Below, in pieces: positions 34,398-44,509 of a stretch of 44,545 bases of DNA. The notes beneath the pieces are model-generated. The model made no database searches. It was not told where the DNA came from and was given only the letters and a program-made list of their open reading frames with translations. Position numbers and translations under genes: made by a program. The stretch comes from Gammaproteobacteria bacterium (lineage in GTDB: Bacteria > Pseudomonadota > Gammaproteobacteria > JAIEPX01), in contig JAIEPX010000001.1 of the NCBI GenBank assembly GCA_019748175.1, forward strand, positions 1 through 44,545. The letters run 5' to 3'. Positions within the stretch are counted from its first letter, which is position 1, and the number at the start of each line of letters is the position of its first letter.

Positions 34398-35221
34398 GCG
34401 GTCTCCTTTGCCTTCTGCCCGAATAAACGTTTAAGTAAACTCTTTTTCTCGGGGTTGATAAATCGAAACGGTGTTTTCTCTCCCAGAAAACGACTAACCG
34501 CATCGGTATATGCTTGAGCTGCATCACTTTCTTGATCGATTATGACTGGAATACCTGCATTTGAAGCGCGAAGAACAGCTTGAGATTCAGGAATAACGCC
34601 TAATAGAGGAATGGCTAGAATTTCTCGAACATCATCGACACTGAGCATTTCGCCTTTTTCTACGCGAGAAGGTGAGTACCGTGTGAGTAATAGAAATTCG
34701 CTGGGTGAAGCTTGACCATTTTCTGCACGACGGGTTTTGCTCGATAAAATTCCTAAAATTCTGTCGGAATCTCGCACAGAAGAAACCTCGGGATTGGTTA
34801 CGACAATTGCAGTATCTGCAAAATACATAGCAAGATGAGCGCCTCGCTCAATACCGGCAGGTGAATCACAAACAATAAAATCAAATTCTCGGCTCAGATC
34901 ATTTAATACACGCTCAACACCTTCTAAAGTGAGTGCATCTTTATCGCGCGTTTGTGAAGCCGGTAAAATATAAAGATTCTCAACTCTTTTATCTTTAATT
35001 AAAGTTTGAGCTAATTTCGCTTCATCATTGATAACATTGATAAAATCATAAACAACGCGTCGTTCGCATCCCATGATTAAATCCAGATTACGCAAGCCGA
35101 CGTCAAAGTCAATAACAACGGTGCGATAACCTCGCATAGCGAGACCAGTTGCAAATGCTGCGCTGGTGGTGGTCTTGCCCACGCCACCTTTTCCTGAAGT
35201 GATGACAATTATTTTAGCCAT
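34394..35221 (-). CDS. minD: Septum site-determining ATPase MinD
   Basis: A 275-residue deviant Walker-A ATPase that recruits MinC and MinE to the inner membrane. GKGGVGKTTT (10-19) carries the signature Lys11 as well as Lys16; DFDVGLRNLD (38-47) and CDSPAGIE (about 118-125) form the rest of the site. The C-terminal basic amphipathic helix (KKSLLKRLFGQKAK) binds membrane on ATP binding. minE follows with a 4-base overlap; minC is upstream on the same strand but separated by 226 bases containing half of a REPIN-like repeat. Confidence 0.96.
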   Translation of the reverse strand: MAKIIVITSGKGGVGKTTTSAAFATGLAMRGYRTVVIDFDVGLRNLDLIMGCERRVVYDFINVINDEAKLAQTLIKDKRVENLYILPASQTRDKDALTLEGVERVLNDLSREFDFIVCDSPAGIERGAHLAMYFADTAIVVTNPEVSSVRDSDRILGILSSKTRRAENGQASPSEFLLLTRYSPSRVEKGEMLSVDDVREILAIPLLGVIPESQAVLRASNAGIPVIIDQESDAAQAYTDAVSRFLGEKTPFRFINPEKKSLLKRLFGQKAKETA

Positions 35222-35280
35222 GATTTCCCTTTTTAGTGTCGAATCGAAAATAGCTTAAATAGTACACTGTTTAGGAAAGC

Positions 35281-35307
35281 GGTCAAGTCTAAGATTGCCC
35301 CATTCCT
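35281..35307. repeat. Half-site of the REPIN-like family (E4)
   Basis: GGTCAAGTCTAAGATTGCCC followed by CATTCCT matches one arm of the palindromes at 5063 and 22162, without an opposite arm in the following 150 bases. It lies between minC and minD. Confidence 0.6.
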
Positions 35308-35447
35308 CAGGCTAACTATCAAACGAAGCCTCTTTGGATTAGCATTAAGCAGCTATGCTAGAGGCGATAATGAACCACGCCAGCTGGTATTTTGGTCCCT
35401 TGAGCTATGATGTCTCTGTAGGGTACTCTGACCTTCCCCTGGATTGA

Positions 35448-36236
35448 TTATGCTGACAAGGCCACAATTTGCAGTTGATCATCTTGAATAAAAATTTGCA
35501 CCGGCGAATTTCGATGTGTGCTGGCTATGTCATCTTGTAATTTGTAAAGTCCCGCGATAGAAATAATTTCGGCCTGAAGATCATGACAAAAAATCCGGGC
35601 ATTTTTATCACCTTGCACTCCGGCTAATGCACGACCGCGTAAACTTCCGTAGATGTGAATATTTCCATCCGCAAGCACTTCAGCGCCCGCACTGACGGTA
35701 GCAATAATAATTAAATCTGACCCTTTTGCATAAACCTGTTGACCTGAACGAATGGGACTTACAATCATTTTAGAATTTGTAGTGGTTTGCTCAACCTTTA
35801 CAGAAGATGAACGAGCTTTAGTCTGAGACGTTGATTCTCGTTCCGTGGAATTCAATGACGCTGATTTAGATTGAGCGTTGTTCACGTCTTCTTTTTTAAT
35901 TTGTGAAAGAGTACCAAGACCTGCTGAATTGGCGGCTTCAAGTTGTTCTGGAGTTCCATTACACACACCAACGGGTAATAAACCATGTTCACGCAATAAG
36001 TCAATAATTCCAGAAAAATCAACAGGATAGGAATGATTCGTTAAATGCTGACAATCGATAACGATAGGCATATTGGCAAAAAACTTCGGCGTCTTTGCAA
36101 TAGTTGCCTGTAGTTGCTGACGAATGAGATCAAGCTCTGCTTGATACAATTGCATTACAGTGAGGGTAAGTAGATTCCCTTTAAGTCCAAAAGCACCTGA
36201 CTTTTGTGTGTGTGCTGATTTTAGTTGTGCTGACAT
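35448..36236 (-). CDS. minC: Septum site-determining protein MinC
   Basis: A 262-residue inhibitor of FtsZ ring assembly. The N-terminal domain (about 15-105: FGLKGNLLTLTVMQLYQ, VIDCQHL, IIDLLREHGLLPVGV) acts on FtsZ. A polar, Ser-rich linker (about 120-160) is longer than usual, explaining the extra length over E. coli MinC (231). The C-terminal beta-helix (about 165-262) has VRSGQQ-type start (PIRSGQQVYA) and GSLRGRALAGVQGD, the MinD-binding and dimer surface. It is upstream of minD on the same strand with a 226-base gap. Confidence 0.93.
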   Translation of the reverse strand: MSAQLKSAHTQKSGAFGLKGNLLTLTVMQLYQAELDLIRQQLQATIAKTPKFFANMPIVIDCQHLTNHSYPVDFSGIIDLLREHGLLPVGVCNGTPEQLEAANSAGLGTLSQIKKEDVNNAQSKSASLNSTERESTSQTKARSSSVKVEQTTTNSKMIVSPIRSGQQVYAKGSDLIIIATVSAGAEVLADGNIHIYGSLRGRALAGVQGDKNARIFCHDLQAEIISIAGLYKLQDDIASTHRNSPVQIFIQDDQLQIVALSA

Positions 36237-36341
36237 GCCATCCTCAATTCGTCTCGAAAAGGATTTGCCCCCTTTCCTTCTCTAGTAATTGTGGCTATTC
36301 TCGCATACTTTAGTCCGAATGCAAACCAGGGGGGCCGGGCA

Positions 36342-38024
36342 ATGAAGGACGCATCAAATAGCCACTCAGTGGAAGAGTGGACCAAATTGCAAAAAAACAA
36401 CCAAGGTAATGGCGCTTTTCTAACCTTAGTTGAGCTGATTGAAAAAGGTTATACAGAATTTGCGGATAAAATCGCTGTATCCAATATGGGGGCTGATCTC
36501 ACTTACCGTGAGTTGGGTGAGCTCGCTACACATTTCGCCAGTTATTTGCAAAGTCATTTTCAGATTAAAAAAGGCGATCGTGTTGCAATAATGATGCCTA
36601 ATTGTTTGCAATATTGTGTTGCTTTGCATGCTATTTTACGAATAGGTGCGGTAGTCGTTAATATTAATCCAATGTATAAACCTCGAGAATTATTGCATCA
36701 AGTAAACGATGCTGAGTGCGACACAATTATTCTGATGTCGATGAGTGCATCCACACTCTCTGAAGTATTATCACAAACCAAGATAAAAAATGTGGTCATA
36801 ACTCACTTAGGTGATTTATTAAGCCTCATGAAAGGCACGATCATTAATCTGGCTGTGAAATATATTAGACGGTTAGTAAAGCCGTATAATATTCCAAATG
36901 CAGTGTATTTCAAGAAGGCTTTATCACTAGGAAAAAAATTAAAATATAATCGCGTTGATATTTCAGCGAGCGATATTGCTTTTTTGCAGTATACGGGTGG
37001 AACAACGGGCGTTGCAAAAGGTGCGATGTTAGCACATGCTAATATGTGCGCGAATGTTTGGCAGACACAGGTTTGGGCTGGAAATCAATTGCCTGAGTTT
37101 GGTAAAACTGCTTTAAATCCACTTCCGCTGTATCATATATTTGCTTTAATGATTAATGCCTTTACAATTTATTCAATTGGTGGGCGCGTCATTTTAATAA
37201 CAGATCCACGCGATATTTCTCAATACCCTAACCTTTTTAGACAATATCCTGTCACAATGTTGACAGGACTTAATACTTTATTTTTAGCTTTATTAGCGAA
37301 TAAAGAGTTTCGTCAACTTGATTTTTCTAATCTGAAATTTACTGTGGGTGGTGGAATGGCAACACGACAAGCAGTTTCAGAAGAGTGGGAAAAAGTGACA
37401 AAACACGTCATCATTGATGGATATGGATTAACAGAAACAAGTCCTGTGGTTTCTATTAATCCGATATCGATTCAACACTATACTGGAACAATTGGTAAAC
37501 CCGTTGCGGCGACGCAGGTTGAAATTCGAGATGATCAAGGCAAATCGCTACCTGTGGGAGAAACTGGCGAAATTTGTGTTAAAGGCCCTCAGGTCATGCT
37601 GGGTTATTGGAGAAATCCTTCGGAAACAGCCAATGTTTTAGGCGAGGATGGGTGGTTAAAAACGGGCGATGTTGGAAAATTTGATGCAGAAAGCTTTATT
37701 ACCCTTGTGGATCGCAAAAAAGAATTAATTTCTGTTTCGGGTTTTAAAGTGTATCCGAATGAAGTGGAGGATGTATTAACTTCACATCCTGGTATATCTG
37801 AAGCTGCTGTTATTGGAATTCCAGACAAAACATCGGGTGAGCATGTTAAAGCGTATGTTGTAAAAAAAGATCCTAATGTAACGGCAGAAGAAATTATGTC
37901 GTATTGTCATGATAATCTTACAGGATATAAAAGACCGCATGAAATTGTTTTCAGAGATTCACTACCTAAAAGTAATGTCGGAAAAGTTTTGCGGCGAGCA
38001 TTACGAGAAGAGGAGGGTTTATGA
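36342..38024 (+). CDS. fadD: Long-chain-fatty-acid-CoA ligase
   Basis: A 560-residue AMP-forming acyl-CoA synthetase. ATG 36342 (MKDASNSHS) is preceded by AGGGGGGC, so I prefer it over an upstream ATG at 36291. Motifs: [16 protein letters not shown] (P-loop), [11 protein letters not shown] (adenine binding), [11 protein letters not shown] and the hinge [21 protein letters not shown], the fatty-acyl signature; catalytic Lys in [11 protein letters not shown] near the end. Length matches E. coli FadD (561). Its TGA overlaps the ATG of prpB (ATGA), so it heads a co-transcribed unit with the methylcitrate genes: even-chain and odd-chain fatty acid use are linked here. Confidence 0.94.
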   Translation: MKDASNSHSVEEWTKLQKNNQGNGAFLTLVELIEKGYTEFADKIAVSNMGADLTYRELGELATHFASYLQSHFQIKKGDRVAIMMPNCLQYCVALHAILRIGAVVVNINPMYKPRELLHQVNDAECDTIILMSMSASTLSEVLSQTKIKNVVITHLGDLLSLMKGTIINLAVKYIRRLVKPYNIPNAVYFKKALSLGKKLKYNRVDISASDIAFLQYTGGTTGVAKGAMLAHANMCANVWQTQVWAGNQLPEFGKTALNPLPLYHIFALMINAFTIYSIGGRVILITDPRDISQYPNLFRQYPVTMLTGLNTLFLALLANKEFRQLDFSNLKFTVGGGMATRQAVSEEWEKVTKHVIIDGYGLTETSPVVSINPISIQHYTGTIGKPVAATQVEIRDDQGKSLPVGETGEICVKGPQVMLGYWRNPSETANVLGEDGWLKTGDVGKFDAESFITLVDRKKELISVSGFKVYPNEVEDVLTSHPGISEAAVIGIPDKTSGEHVKAYVVKKDPNVTAEEIMSYCHDNLTGYKRPHEIVFRDSLPKSNVGKVLRRALREEEGL

Positions 38025-38878
38025 GTGCGGGGACTCGTTTTAGACAAGCGCTAGTTTCAGAAAGTCCACTGCAAATTGTCGGCGTCATCAATGCGTATGC
38101 TGCAAAATTAGCAGAAAAAGCAGGATTTAAAGCAATATATTTATCAGGAGCTGGAGTGGCGAATGCAAATTTTGCTTTACCTGATTTAGCCGTCACGAAC
38201 TTAACGGATGTTGTCACTGAGGTACGGCGTATTACTGCAGCGACCCCGTTGCCATTATTGGTTGATGCAGATACAGGTTGGGGAAATGCAATCAGCATTG
38301 GACGAACCGTGCGTGAACTCACTCAAGCGGGTGCTGCTGGTTTGCACATAGAAGACCAATTGGAAAATAAACGCTGTGGACATCTTCCGGGAAAAAAATT
38401 AGTGGACACTAATGAAATGGTTGCGCGCATTCAAGCGGCTGTGGCAGCAAAAACAGATCATGCTTTTGTGATAATAGCACGTACTGATGCTGCGAATGTT
38501 GAAGGATTACCAGCCGCAATTCAACGAGCAAAAGACTATGTAGCCGCGGGTGCAGAAATGATATTTGCAGAAGCACTCACAACTTTAGAAGAATACAAAA
38601 GTTTTGTAGAGGCGGTTGGCGTTCCTGTGCTGGCTAATATTACTGAATTTGGCCAAACACCCTTATTTACGACTCAGGAATTAAAACAAGCAGGGGTAGC
38701 CATGGCATTGTATCCATTGAGTGCTTTTAGGGCGATGAGTTTAGCAGCCCAAAATACATACGACACGATTCGAGAAAAAGGATCGCAAAAATCAATTGTG
38801 GAAAAAATGCAAACGCGTGATGAGTTGTATGAGATTTTGAATTATCGTCAGCAAGAAAATTTAGTGAGTAAGGAGTAA
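38021..38878 (+). CDS. prpB: Methylisocitrate lyase
   Basis: A 285-residue enzyme of the isocitrate lyase/PEP mutase superfamily that splits 2-methylisocitrate into pyruvate and succinate, the last step of the methylcitrate cycle. [10 protein letters not shown] (40-49), metal-binding VDADTGWG (81-88) and the catalytic loop KRCGHLPGK with Cys119 are diagnostic. Length is close to E. coli PrpB (296). It starts within the fadD stop and is followed after 3 bases by prpC. Confidence 0.94.
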   Translation: MSAGTRFRQALVSESPLQIVGVINAYAAKLAEKAGFKAIYLSGAGVANANFALPDLAVTNLTDVVTEVRRITAATPLPLLVDADTGWGNAISIGRTVRELTQAGAAGLHIEDQLENKRCGHLPGKKLVDTNEMVARIQAAVAAKTDHAFVIIARTDAANVEGLPAAIQRAKDYVAAGAEMIFAEALTTLEEYKSFVEAVGVPVLANITEFGQTPLFTTQELKQAGVAMALYPLSAFRAMSLAAQNTYDTIREKGSQKSIVEKMQTRDELYEILNYRQQENLVSKE

Positions 38879-38881
38879 TTT

Positions 38882-40000
38882 ATGTCTACAACAAGTGGTG
38901 GCTTGGCTGGAATTGTCGCAGGTGAAACAGCGATCAGTAGCGTCGGTAAAGAAGGAATGGGCCTCAATTATCGCGGTTATTCGATTAATGCTTTAGCTGA
39001 ACATGCTTCGTTTGAAGAAGTCGCTTATTTATTAACACGGGGTAAATTGCCGACGCAGCAAGACTTTACAGCGTATCAGAAAAAATTAATTGGCTTGAGA
39101 GGCTTGCCTGAGTCGCTTAAAAAATTGCTTGAACTTATGCCCGCTTCTTCTAATCCTATGGATATTTTACGAACGGGATGTTCATTTTTGGGAACCTTGG
39201 AACCCGAAACTCATGAACATAATCAACTCGATGTGTGTGATCGATTAATCGCTTTATTTCCCGCGATATTATGCTATTGGCATTGTTTTCACAAAGAAGG
39301 TAAACGCATTGAAACTCAACTAAGTAATGATTCGCTTGCAAGTTATTTTTTAGAAATGTTGCAAGGTAATACGCCTGAGCCTTTATCGCGGCAAGTGATT
39401 AATGTGTCATTAATTTTATATGCAGAGCATGAATTTAATGCGTCGACATTTGCTGCACGCGTGACAACATCAACAGGCTCTGATTTCTATTCAGCAATTT
39501 GTTCAGCAATAGGAACCTTGCGTGGACCGCTGCACGGAGGAGCAAACGAAGCTGCAATGGAATTAATCGAACAGTTCAACACCCCTGATGAAGCGGAAGA
39601 AGGCATCCTCGAAAAGTTAGCGCATAAAGAATTAGTGATGGGATTTGGACATCGGGTTTATCGTACATCGGATCCTCGATCGGATGTCATTAAGGATTGG
39701 GCTAAATTATTAGCCGATTCAGTAGGGGATACAAAATTATTTCTGGTTGCTGAACGAATTGATGAAGTTATGCAGCATGAAAAACATTTATTCCCTAATT
39801 TAGATTTTTATAGCGCACTAGCGTATCATTTCTGTGGTATTTCTACTACGATGTTCACACCTCTTTTCGTGTTTTCACGCACAGCAGGTTGGGCTGCTCA
39901 TATCATTGAGCAACGTGAATTAGGAAAATTAATTCGCCCCATCGCTGAATATACAGGGCCGTCTTCTCGACCTTATGTTCCTCTTGAGAAGCGTTCATAA
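38882..40000 (+). CDS. prpC: 2-methylcitrate synthase
   Basis: A 372-residue type I-like citrate synthase that condenses propionyl-CoA with oxaloacetate. LHGGANEAAME (about 218-228) and GFGHRVYRTSDPR (about 256-268) carry the two catalytic histidines, and the family Asp is in the LDFYSALAYH region (about 311-320). Adjacent prpB makes PrpC far likelier than GltA, which is longer and usually alone. No prpD or acnD dehydratase gene follows; that step must be encoded elsewhere. Confidence 0.93.
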   Translation: MSTTSGGLAGIVAGETAISSVGKEGMGLNYRGYSINALAEHASFEEVAYLLTRGKLPTQQDFTAYQKKLIGLRGLPESLKKLLELMPASSNPMDILRTGCSFLGTLEPETHEHNQLDVCDRLIALFPAILCYWHCFHKEGKRIETQLSNDSLASYFLEMLQGNTPEPLSRQVINVSLILYAEHEFNASTFAARVTTSTGSDFYSAICSAIGTLRGPLHGGANEAAMELIEQFNTPDEAEEGILEKLAHKELVMGFGHRVYRTSDPRSDVIKDWAKLLADSVGDTKLFLVAERIDEVMQHEKHLFPNLDFYSALAYHFCGISTTMFTPLFVFSRTAGWAAHIIEQRELGKLIRPIAEYTGPSSRPYVPLEKRS

Positions 40001-40024
40001 TTTTTTAAAATAAGTAATAAAATA

Positions 40025-41800
40025 ATGCCACAAATTAATTTAAGAAATATTACATTGGGTCATGGTGGATTGCCTTTAATTGAAAAAGGCAATTTAACGA
40101 TTGAACGCGGTGAACGAGTCTGCTTAATTGGTCGTAATGGAGCAGGAAAAACAACCTTAATGCGGATGATTTATGGTCAGATTACTCCAGACGATGGTGT
40201 AATAGAAACCGAAGGCTCCCTCAGTCTAGCCTTTTTATCGCAGACAATTCCGGACGGATTAAATAAAACAGTTTATCAAGTCGTTGCTCAAGCACTTGAG
40301 TCACTCCATCTAGAGGATTGGGAGCATCAATATCGTATCGAAAAAGTCATTACACAATTAAAGTTGCCCGGTGATGTGGATTTTGATCAATTGTCAGGTG
40401 GCTTAAAACGGCGAGTTTTATTAGCTCAAGCTTTAGTCATCGAGCCCGATGTATTGATGCTGGATGAACCTACTAACCATCTCGACATCGAGGCGATTAA
40501 CTGGCTAGAAAAATTTTTATTAAATACACCGCAGACTATTATTTTTGTAACTCACGATAGAGTATTAATGCAAAATTTAGCAACGCATATTGTCGAAATT
40601 GATAATGGTCAAGTTAATAGTTGGCGAGGCCGTTACGAAGATTATTTAAAGCATAAAGAAGTTTTGCTACAGACAGAAGCTAAGGCGCACGCATTATTTG
40701 ATAAAAGACTCGCCAACGAAGAAGTTTGGATACGTCAGGGAATAAAAGCTCGTCGAACTCGAAACGAAGGTCGAGTACGGGCATTAGAAAAAATGCGCAA
40801 TGAAAGAAGTAAACGACGCGTTCGAGCGGGTAATGTAAGCATTACTCAACATGATTTAGAATTATCGGGTAAGATAGTTTTTGAGCTCAAAAACGTTAGT
40901 TATCGGTATGATGCTGTTGATATCATCAAAAACTTTTCTACCGTGATTATGCGTGGAGATAAGATTGGAATTATAGGTCCTAATGGATCTGGAAAATCGA
41001 CATTGTTAAATCTAATACTTGGACGATTGATTCCTACTGAAGGAACTATAAAATTAGGGACTAATCTCAGCGTAGCTTACTCTGATCAAACTCAAGTAGA
41101 ACTCGATGGATCAAAAACGGTGCAGGAAAATGTGGGATCTGGTAGTGAAACGGTGACGATTGGAGATCAGAAAAAACATATTATTAGTTATTTACAAGAT
41201 TTTCTTTTTTCACCCGAAAGAGCCAGAACGCCACTGAGAGTGCTGTCTGGAGGAGAACGTAACCGGGTAATGCTAGCTAAATTATTTTTAAAACCCAGTA
41301 ATGTTCTAGTGCTGGACGAGCCTACCAACGATTTAGATGTCGAAACACTAGAATTATTGGAAGAACAATTAATGAATTATCCTGGGACCCTATTGCTGGT
41401 AAGTCATGACAGGGCTTTTTTGAATAATATAGTGACCAGCACGTTGGTGATGGAAGGTGAAGGCGGTGTAGGTGAATACAATGGGGGTTATGATGATTGG
41501 TTGCGTCAACGAGCCTATGATCTATCAAAGAAACCTGCACATGAAGAAAGCGAGGTTAAAAAAGCAATTCCTGTAAAAGTACCAACTAAAAAGAGTTACA
41601 AAGATCAACGTGAATTAGACGCAATCACAAAAAAAATAGAGAAATTTGAAATAAGGCAACAAGAGTTGCATGGGAAATTAGCTGATGCTGATTTTTATAA
41701 AGAACATGGCAGTGAAATTCCTGGCATTCAGCAGGAACTTAATCAGATTGAAGCGGATATCAAAGCAGCTTACGATAGATGGACAGAACTGGAAGGATGA
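40025..41800 (+). CDS. uup: ABC-F ATPase Uup
   Basis: A 591-residue soluble ABC-F protein with two nucleotide-binding domains, implicated in ribosome-associated translation control and suppression of transposon excision. First Walker A GRNGAGKT (36-43) and signature LSGG (about 124); second Walker A GPNGSGKS (about 318) and signature LSGGERNR (about 406); both Walker B motifs read LDEPTN. The linker between domains is basic. The C-terminal coiled-coil domain (about 525-591) is diagnostic of Uup among ABC-F types. It begins 24 bases after prpC and ends 13 bases before a glycosyltransferase, so it seems to be in the same operon. Confidence 0.92.
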   Translation: MPQINLRNITLGHGGLPLIEKGNLTIERGERVCLIGRNGAGKTTLMRMIYGQITPDDGVIETEGSLSLAFLSQTIPDGLNKTVYQVVAQALESLHLEDWEHQYRIEKVITQLKLPGDVDFDQLSGGLKRRVLLAQALVIEPDVLMLDEPTNHLDIEAINWLEKFLLNTPQTIIFVTHDRVLMQNLATHIVEIDNGQVNSWRGRYEDYLKHKEVLLQTEAKAHALFDKRLANEEVWIRQGIKARRTRNEGRVRALEKMRNERSKRRVRAGNVSITQHDLELSGKIVFELKNVSYRYDAVDIIKNFSTVIMRGDKIGIIGPNGSGKSTLLNLILGRLIPTEGTIKLGTNLSVAYSDQTQVELDGSKTVQENVGSGSETVTIGDQKKHIISYLQDFLFSPERARTPLRVLSGGERNRVMLAKLFLKPSNVLVLDEPTNDLDVETLELLEEQLMNYPGTLLLVSHDRAFLNNIVTSTLVMEGEGGVGEYNGGYDDWLRQRAYDLSKKPAHEESEVKKAIPVKVPTKKSYKDQRELDAITKKIEKFEIRQQELHGKLADADFYKEHGSEIPGIQQELNQIEADIKAAYDRWTELEG

Positions 41801-41813
41801 TGGAGAAGTTTTT

Positions 41814-43010
41814 ATGAAAGTGTTGCAGATTGTAAAAACATCTGATGGTGCTTTTTGGGCAGTTCGGCAAGTTGCAGAGTTGATAAAATATGGCATAGAA
41901 GTTCATGTTGCCATCCCGAGAGAATCCGGAGCAGCAATACCCGCTTGGCAAAAAACAGGTGCCATTGTGCATTTTATTGATTGTAGTTTACCTGTCCGCG
42001 CTCCTTGGAAAATGGCTGGAATTTCAAAAAAAATTCGGGAGCTCGTCAATCATATTAATCCTGATATAATTCATAGTCACAGTGTTACAACCACAATCAT
42101 GCTGCGGCTAGCCCTAGGGCGTCATCACGGTATTCCTCGAATTTTTCAAGTACCAGGCCCCTTACATTTGGAGCAAAAGTACACAAAACTTTTTGAAATA
42201 TTGGTGGCAGGAAAACAAGACTATTGGATTGCAAGTAGTCGATTCACGTATAATCTTTATCTAGATGCTGGCATTCCTTCAGAGAGACTTTTTTTAAGTT
42301 ACTACAGCACAGAATTATCGCACTTCAACCATCCTCGAACAGGAGTTCTACGTAAAAAATTAAATATTCCACCACATGCTTTTGTGGTGGGGAATATCAA
42401 TTTAATCTACCCACCGAAAAAATATTTAGGACACCGAATTGGATTGAAGAGTCATGAAGATGTTATTGAAGCGATCAGTATCGCTCAGAGTCAAAATGAT
42501 AATATTTGGGGCGTGTTGGTTGGAGGTACATTTTCTGGTTCACCTCAATATGAAAAGAAATTGCGAGAAATGGCAGAAAAAAAAGGCAAAGGAAAAATTC
42601 TGATGCCTGGAAAATTCACCGCTGAAGAAGTGGGGCTCAGCTGGCCAGATTTTGATTGTGCTGTTCATGTGCCCTTATCAGAAAATTGTGGTGGAGTAGT
42701 GGAGCCATTACTCTGTGCTGTGCCTACCATAGCAGGGCAGGTGGGTGGTCTGCCTGAAGTCGTTCAACATGATCGAACAGGCATCACAGTACCCATTCGT
42801 CGTCCCGATTTATTAGCAGAAGCCATTTTGAATGTCGTTAAGGATCAACAAAAATACCACATTTTGGCTGAACGAGGTCGTCACCTAGCTACAAAAATGT
42901 TTGATCCTGTTCGTTGTACAAAGGAAATTCTAGCGATTTATCATCATATCCTAGATGCTCAGCCTCGACCTGAGGAGTTGTCTACTCTTAAAGGATTACT
43001 CGATACATGA
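41814..43010 (+). CDS. GT4-type glycosyltransferase
   Basis: A 398-residue GT-B fold glycosyltransferase, probably transferring a sugar from a nucleotide donor to a surface glycan or lipid. I use ATG 41814 (MKVLQIVKTSDGA) because GGAGAAG stands about 8 bases upstream and the fold begins there; the frame itself extends into uup. The C-terminal donor-binding half shows a Glu-x6-Glu motif, SENCGGVVEPLL (about 287-298), followed by VPTIAGQVGGLPEVV and GITVP, as in group 4/1 transferases. Donor and acceptor are unknown. It is the last gene of the fadD-prpB-prpC-uup unit. Confidence 0.88.
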   Translation: MKVLQIVKTSDGAFWAVRQVAELIKYGIEVHVAIPRESGAAIPAWQKTGAIVHFIDCSLPVRAPWKMAGISKKIRELVNHINPDIIHSHSVTTTIMLRLALGRHHGIPRIFQVPGPLHLEQKYTKLFEILVAGKQDYWIASSRFTYNLYLDAGIPSERLFLSYYSTELSHFNHPRTGVLRKKLNIPPHAFVVGNINLIYPPKKYLGHRIGLKSHEDVIEAISIAQSQNDNIWGVLVGGTFSGSPQYEKKLREMAEKKGKGKILMPGKFTAEEVGLSWPDFDCAVHVPLSENCGGVVEPLLCAVPTIAGQVGGLPEVVQHDRTGITVPIRRPDLLAEAILNVVKDQQKYHILAERGRHLATKMFDPVRCTKEILAIYHHILDAQPRPEELSTLKGLLDT

Positions 43011-43017
43011 GAGATGG

Positions 43018-43039
43018 AGTCAAATCTTAAACTGCCCCC
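43018..43039. repeat. Degenerate half-site of the REPIN-like family (E5)
   Basis: AGTCAAATCTTAAACTGCCC (43018-43037) plus CC resembles the arm at 22168 and the half-site at 35281. No opposite arm is visible before the protease gene at 43123. Similar CTGCCCCCTTT stands alone near 23170. Confidence 0.4.
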
Positions 43040-43122
43040 TTTTCCTTTTCACTCTAAAAATGCTATTTTAAGGGATCGTCTGAACCGTTTTTTTTGCGGT
43101 GAATAATGAATAAGGAAATTCA

Positions 43123-44208
43123 ATGAAAAAACTGCTTCTTATCATTTTGGCTTTTTCGACAAGCCTCGCTTTAGCCACGAATAATCCTTCCGTTCGTTTG
43201 CTTCCATTGAAATCTTCGGGTATGAGAACACGAACAGTGGCTGCGATGCCAATTCAGCTATCACCGGCAGTGTTTGAGATGCAGCGTACACGTAATCTTA
43301 AGCTCAATAAATCCAGACGTAATATAGTAGAAGATAATTTGCCGTCGGAAGTTAATTTGAGTATGAATGATGTGCCGGTGTTTGATCAAGGTCGCTATGG
43401 CACGTGTGTGGCTTTTGCAGTAACCGCCGCGATTGATGCACAAATCAACAAAGGTGATTACATTAGTCAACTTTGTTTGTTGCAGTTAAGTCGCAGTGTG
43501 ACTCAAAACACTTATTGGCATAGTTTATGGGAAGGCAGTTCAATAAGGATACTTTTATCCTATATTTCACAGTACGGAATTATGACGACTGAGGATCAAA
43601 AAAAAGGCTTCTGTAATAATGTTAAAACATATCCTACAACATATGATGAAAAATATTTGAAACTTAAAATGAGTCCATCGCAATATCATGCTCATAGTGT
43701 AAACATTTATAAAAGTTATCGAATTGAGCCACAGATATTGTTTAATTTCACTCATGTATATTCCATGGGGGGGAGCTCAGATCAAATACTCACTATTGGA
43801 AACAACAGTGATGGCTGGGTAACACCCGAAGAATCATTTGCAGCAACGCGTAAATCAATTGCTGAAGGAAATCGTGTTATTGTGGAGTTTTTATTTAAGG
43901 CAGACAATATGCGCGTGGGTATTAAAAACACTGATAATGACACCTGGTTTATGAGTAATGATTTAAGATCAGCATTTAGTTCGCAACATTATTTAACAGA
44001 TTCTAACGATTGGTATTATCATCAAGTTGTGATTTATGGTTATGATGATAACATCACTGTGCAAAACGCAGCGGGTGAAAGTCAAACAGGCGTTTTTTTG
44101 GTGCGTAATTCATGGGGTGAAGAAGGGCCCGAGTATATGACATACGATTATTTTAAACTTATGGCGTTGGAAGCCACTAGCATTAACACAACGAAAAAAA
44201 CATATTAA
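43123..44208 (+). CDS. Secreted papain-like (C1 family) cysteine protease
   Basis: A 361-residue protein with a Sec signal peptide (about 1-18, LALA/TNN). The papain fold residues are all present in order: Gln89 in VFDQGRYGTC (oxyanion hole), nucleophile Cys95, His300 in YYHQVVIYGYDD and Asn329 in VRNSWGEEG. A 60-residue basic propeptide-like region precedes the domain. The middle (about 160-290) is longer than in plant papains and contains a Cys164. Exported C1 enzymes are found in Legionella and relatives, but no substrate can be given. AAGGAA precedes the ATG. It stands alone and converges with the CGSSKP-repeat gene. Confidence 0.88.
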   Translation: MKKLLLIILAFSTSLALATNNPSVRLLPLKSSGMRTRTVAAMPIQLSPAVFEMQRTRNLKLNKSRRNIVEDNLPSEVNLSMNDVPVFDQGRYGTCVAFAVTAAIDAQINKGDYISQLCLLQLSRSVTQNTYWHSLWEGSSIRILLSYISQYGIMTTEDQKKGFCNNVKTYPTTYDEKYLKLKMSPSQYHAHSVNIYKSYRIEPQILFNFTHVYSMGGSSDQILTIGNNSDGWVTPEESFAATRKSIAEGNRVIVEFLFKADNMRVGIKNTDNDTWFMSNDLRSAFSSQHYLTDSNDWYYHQVVIYGYDDNITVQNAAGESQTGVFLVRNSWGEEGPEYMTYDYFKLMALEATSINTTKKTY

Positions 44209-44269
44209 TGTAGCAATCGTGCGTTAAATTAATGCGTTTAAACTTGAGCCTCTTTTCCCCAATTGATCA

Positions 44270-44509
44270 TTAGATCAAAGGTCTTTTGCTACCACAATTT
44301 TCGCCATCGCGATTAAAGATCATTGGTTTGCTGCTACCGCAATCATCACCTTTGCGATCAAATATTGGTTTGCTGCTACCACAGTCATCACCTGGTTTAA
44401 CAGAGACCATTGGCTTGCTGCTACCACAATCGTCTTTACCACCAGCGATTACTGCACCAGAACAAGCAATTGCAGAAACCATTATTAAACTTGCGATTAA
44501 CTTACTCAT
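44270..44509 (-). CDS. Tiny secreted protein with four CGSSKP repeats
   Basis: A 79-residue protein. The signal peptide (about 1-22) ends VIA/GGK; SAIAC at 12-16 makes a lipoprotein possible. The mature part of 57 residues is four tandem units: KDDCGSSKPMVSVKPG (25-40), DDCGSSKPIFDRKG (41-54), DDCGSSKPMIFNRDG (55-69) and ENCGSKRPLI (70-79), each with one cysteine spaced 14-15 residues. AAAGGAG lies 7 bases before the ATG. I know of no family; regular Asp/Glu-Asp-Cys units could bind metal or form disulfide-linked polymers, which is speculation. The hairpin TTGATC/GATCAA (44263-44278) overlaps its stop. Confidence 0.75.
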   Translation of the reverse strand: MSKLIASLIMVSAIACSGAVIAGGKDDCGSSKPMVSVKPGDDCGSSKPIFDRKGDDCGSSKPMIFNRDGENCGSKRPLI

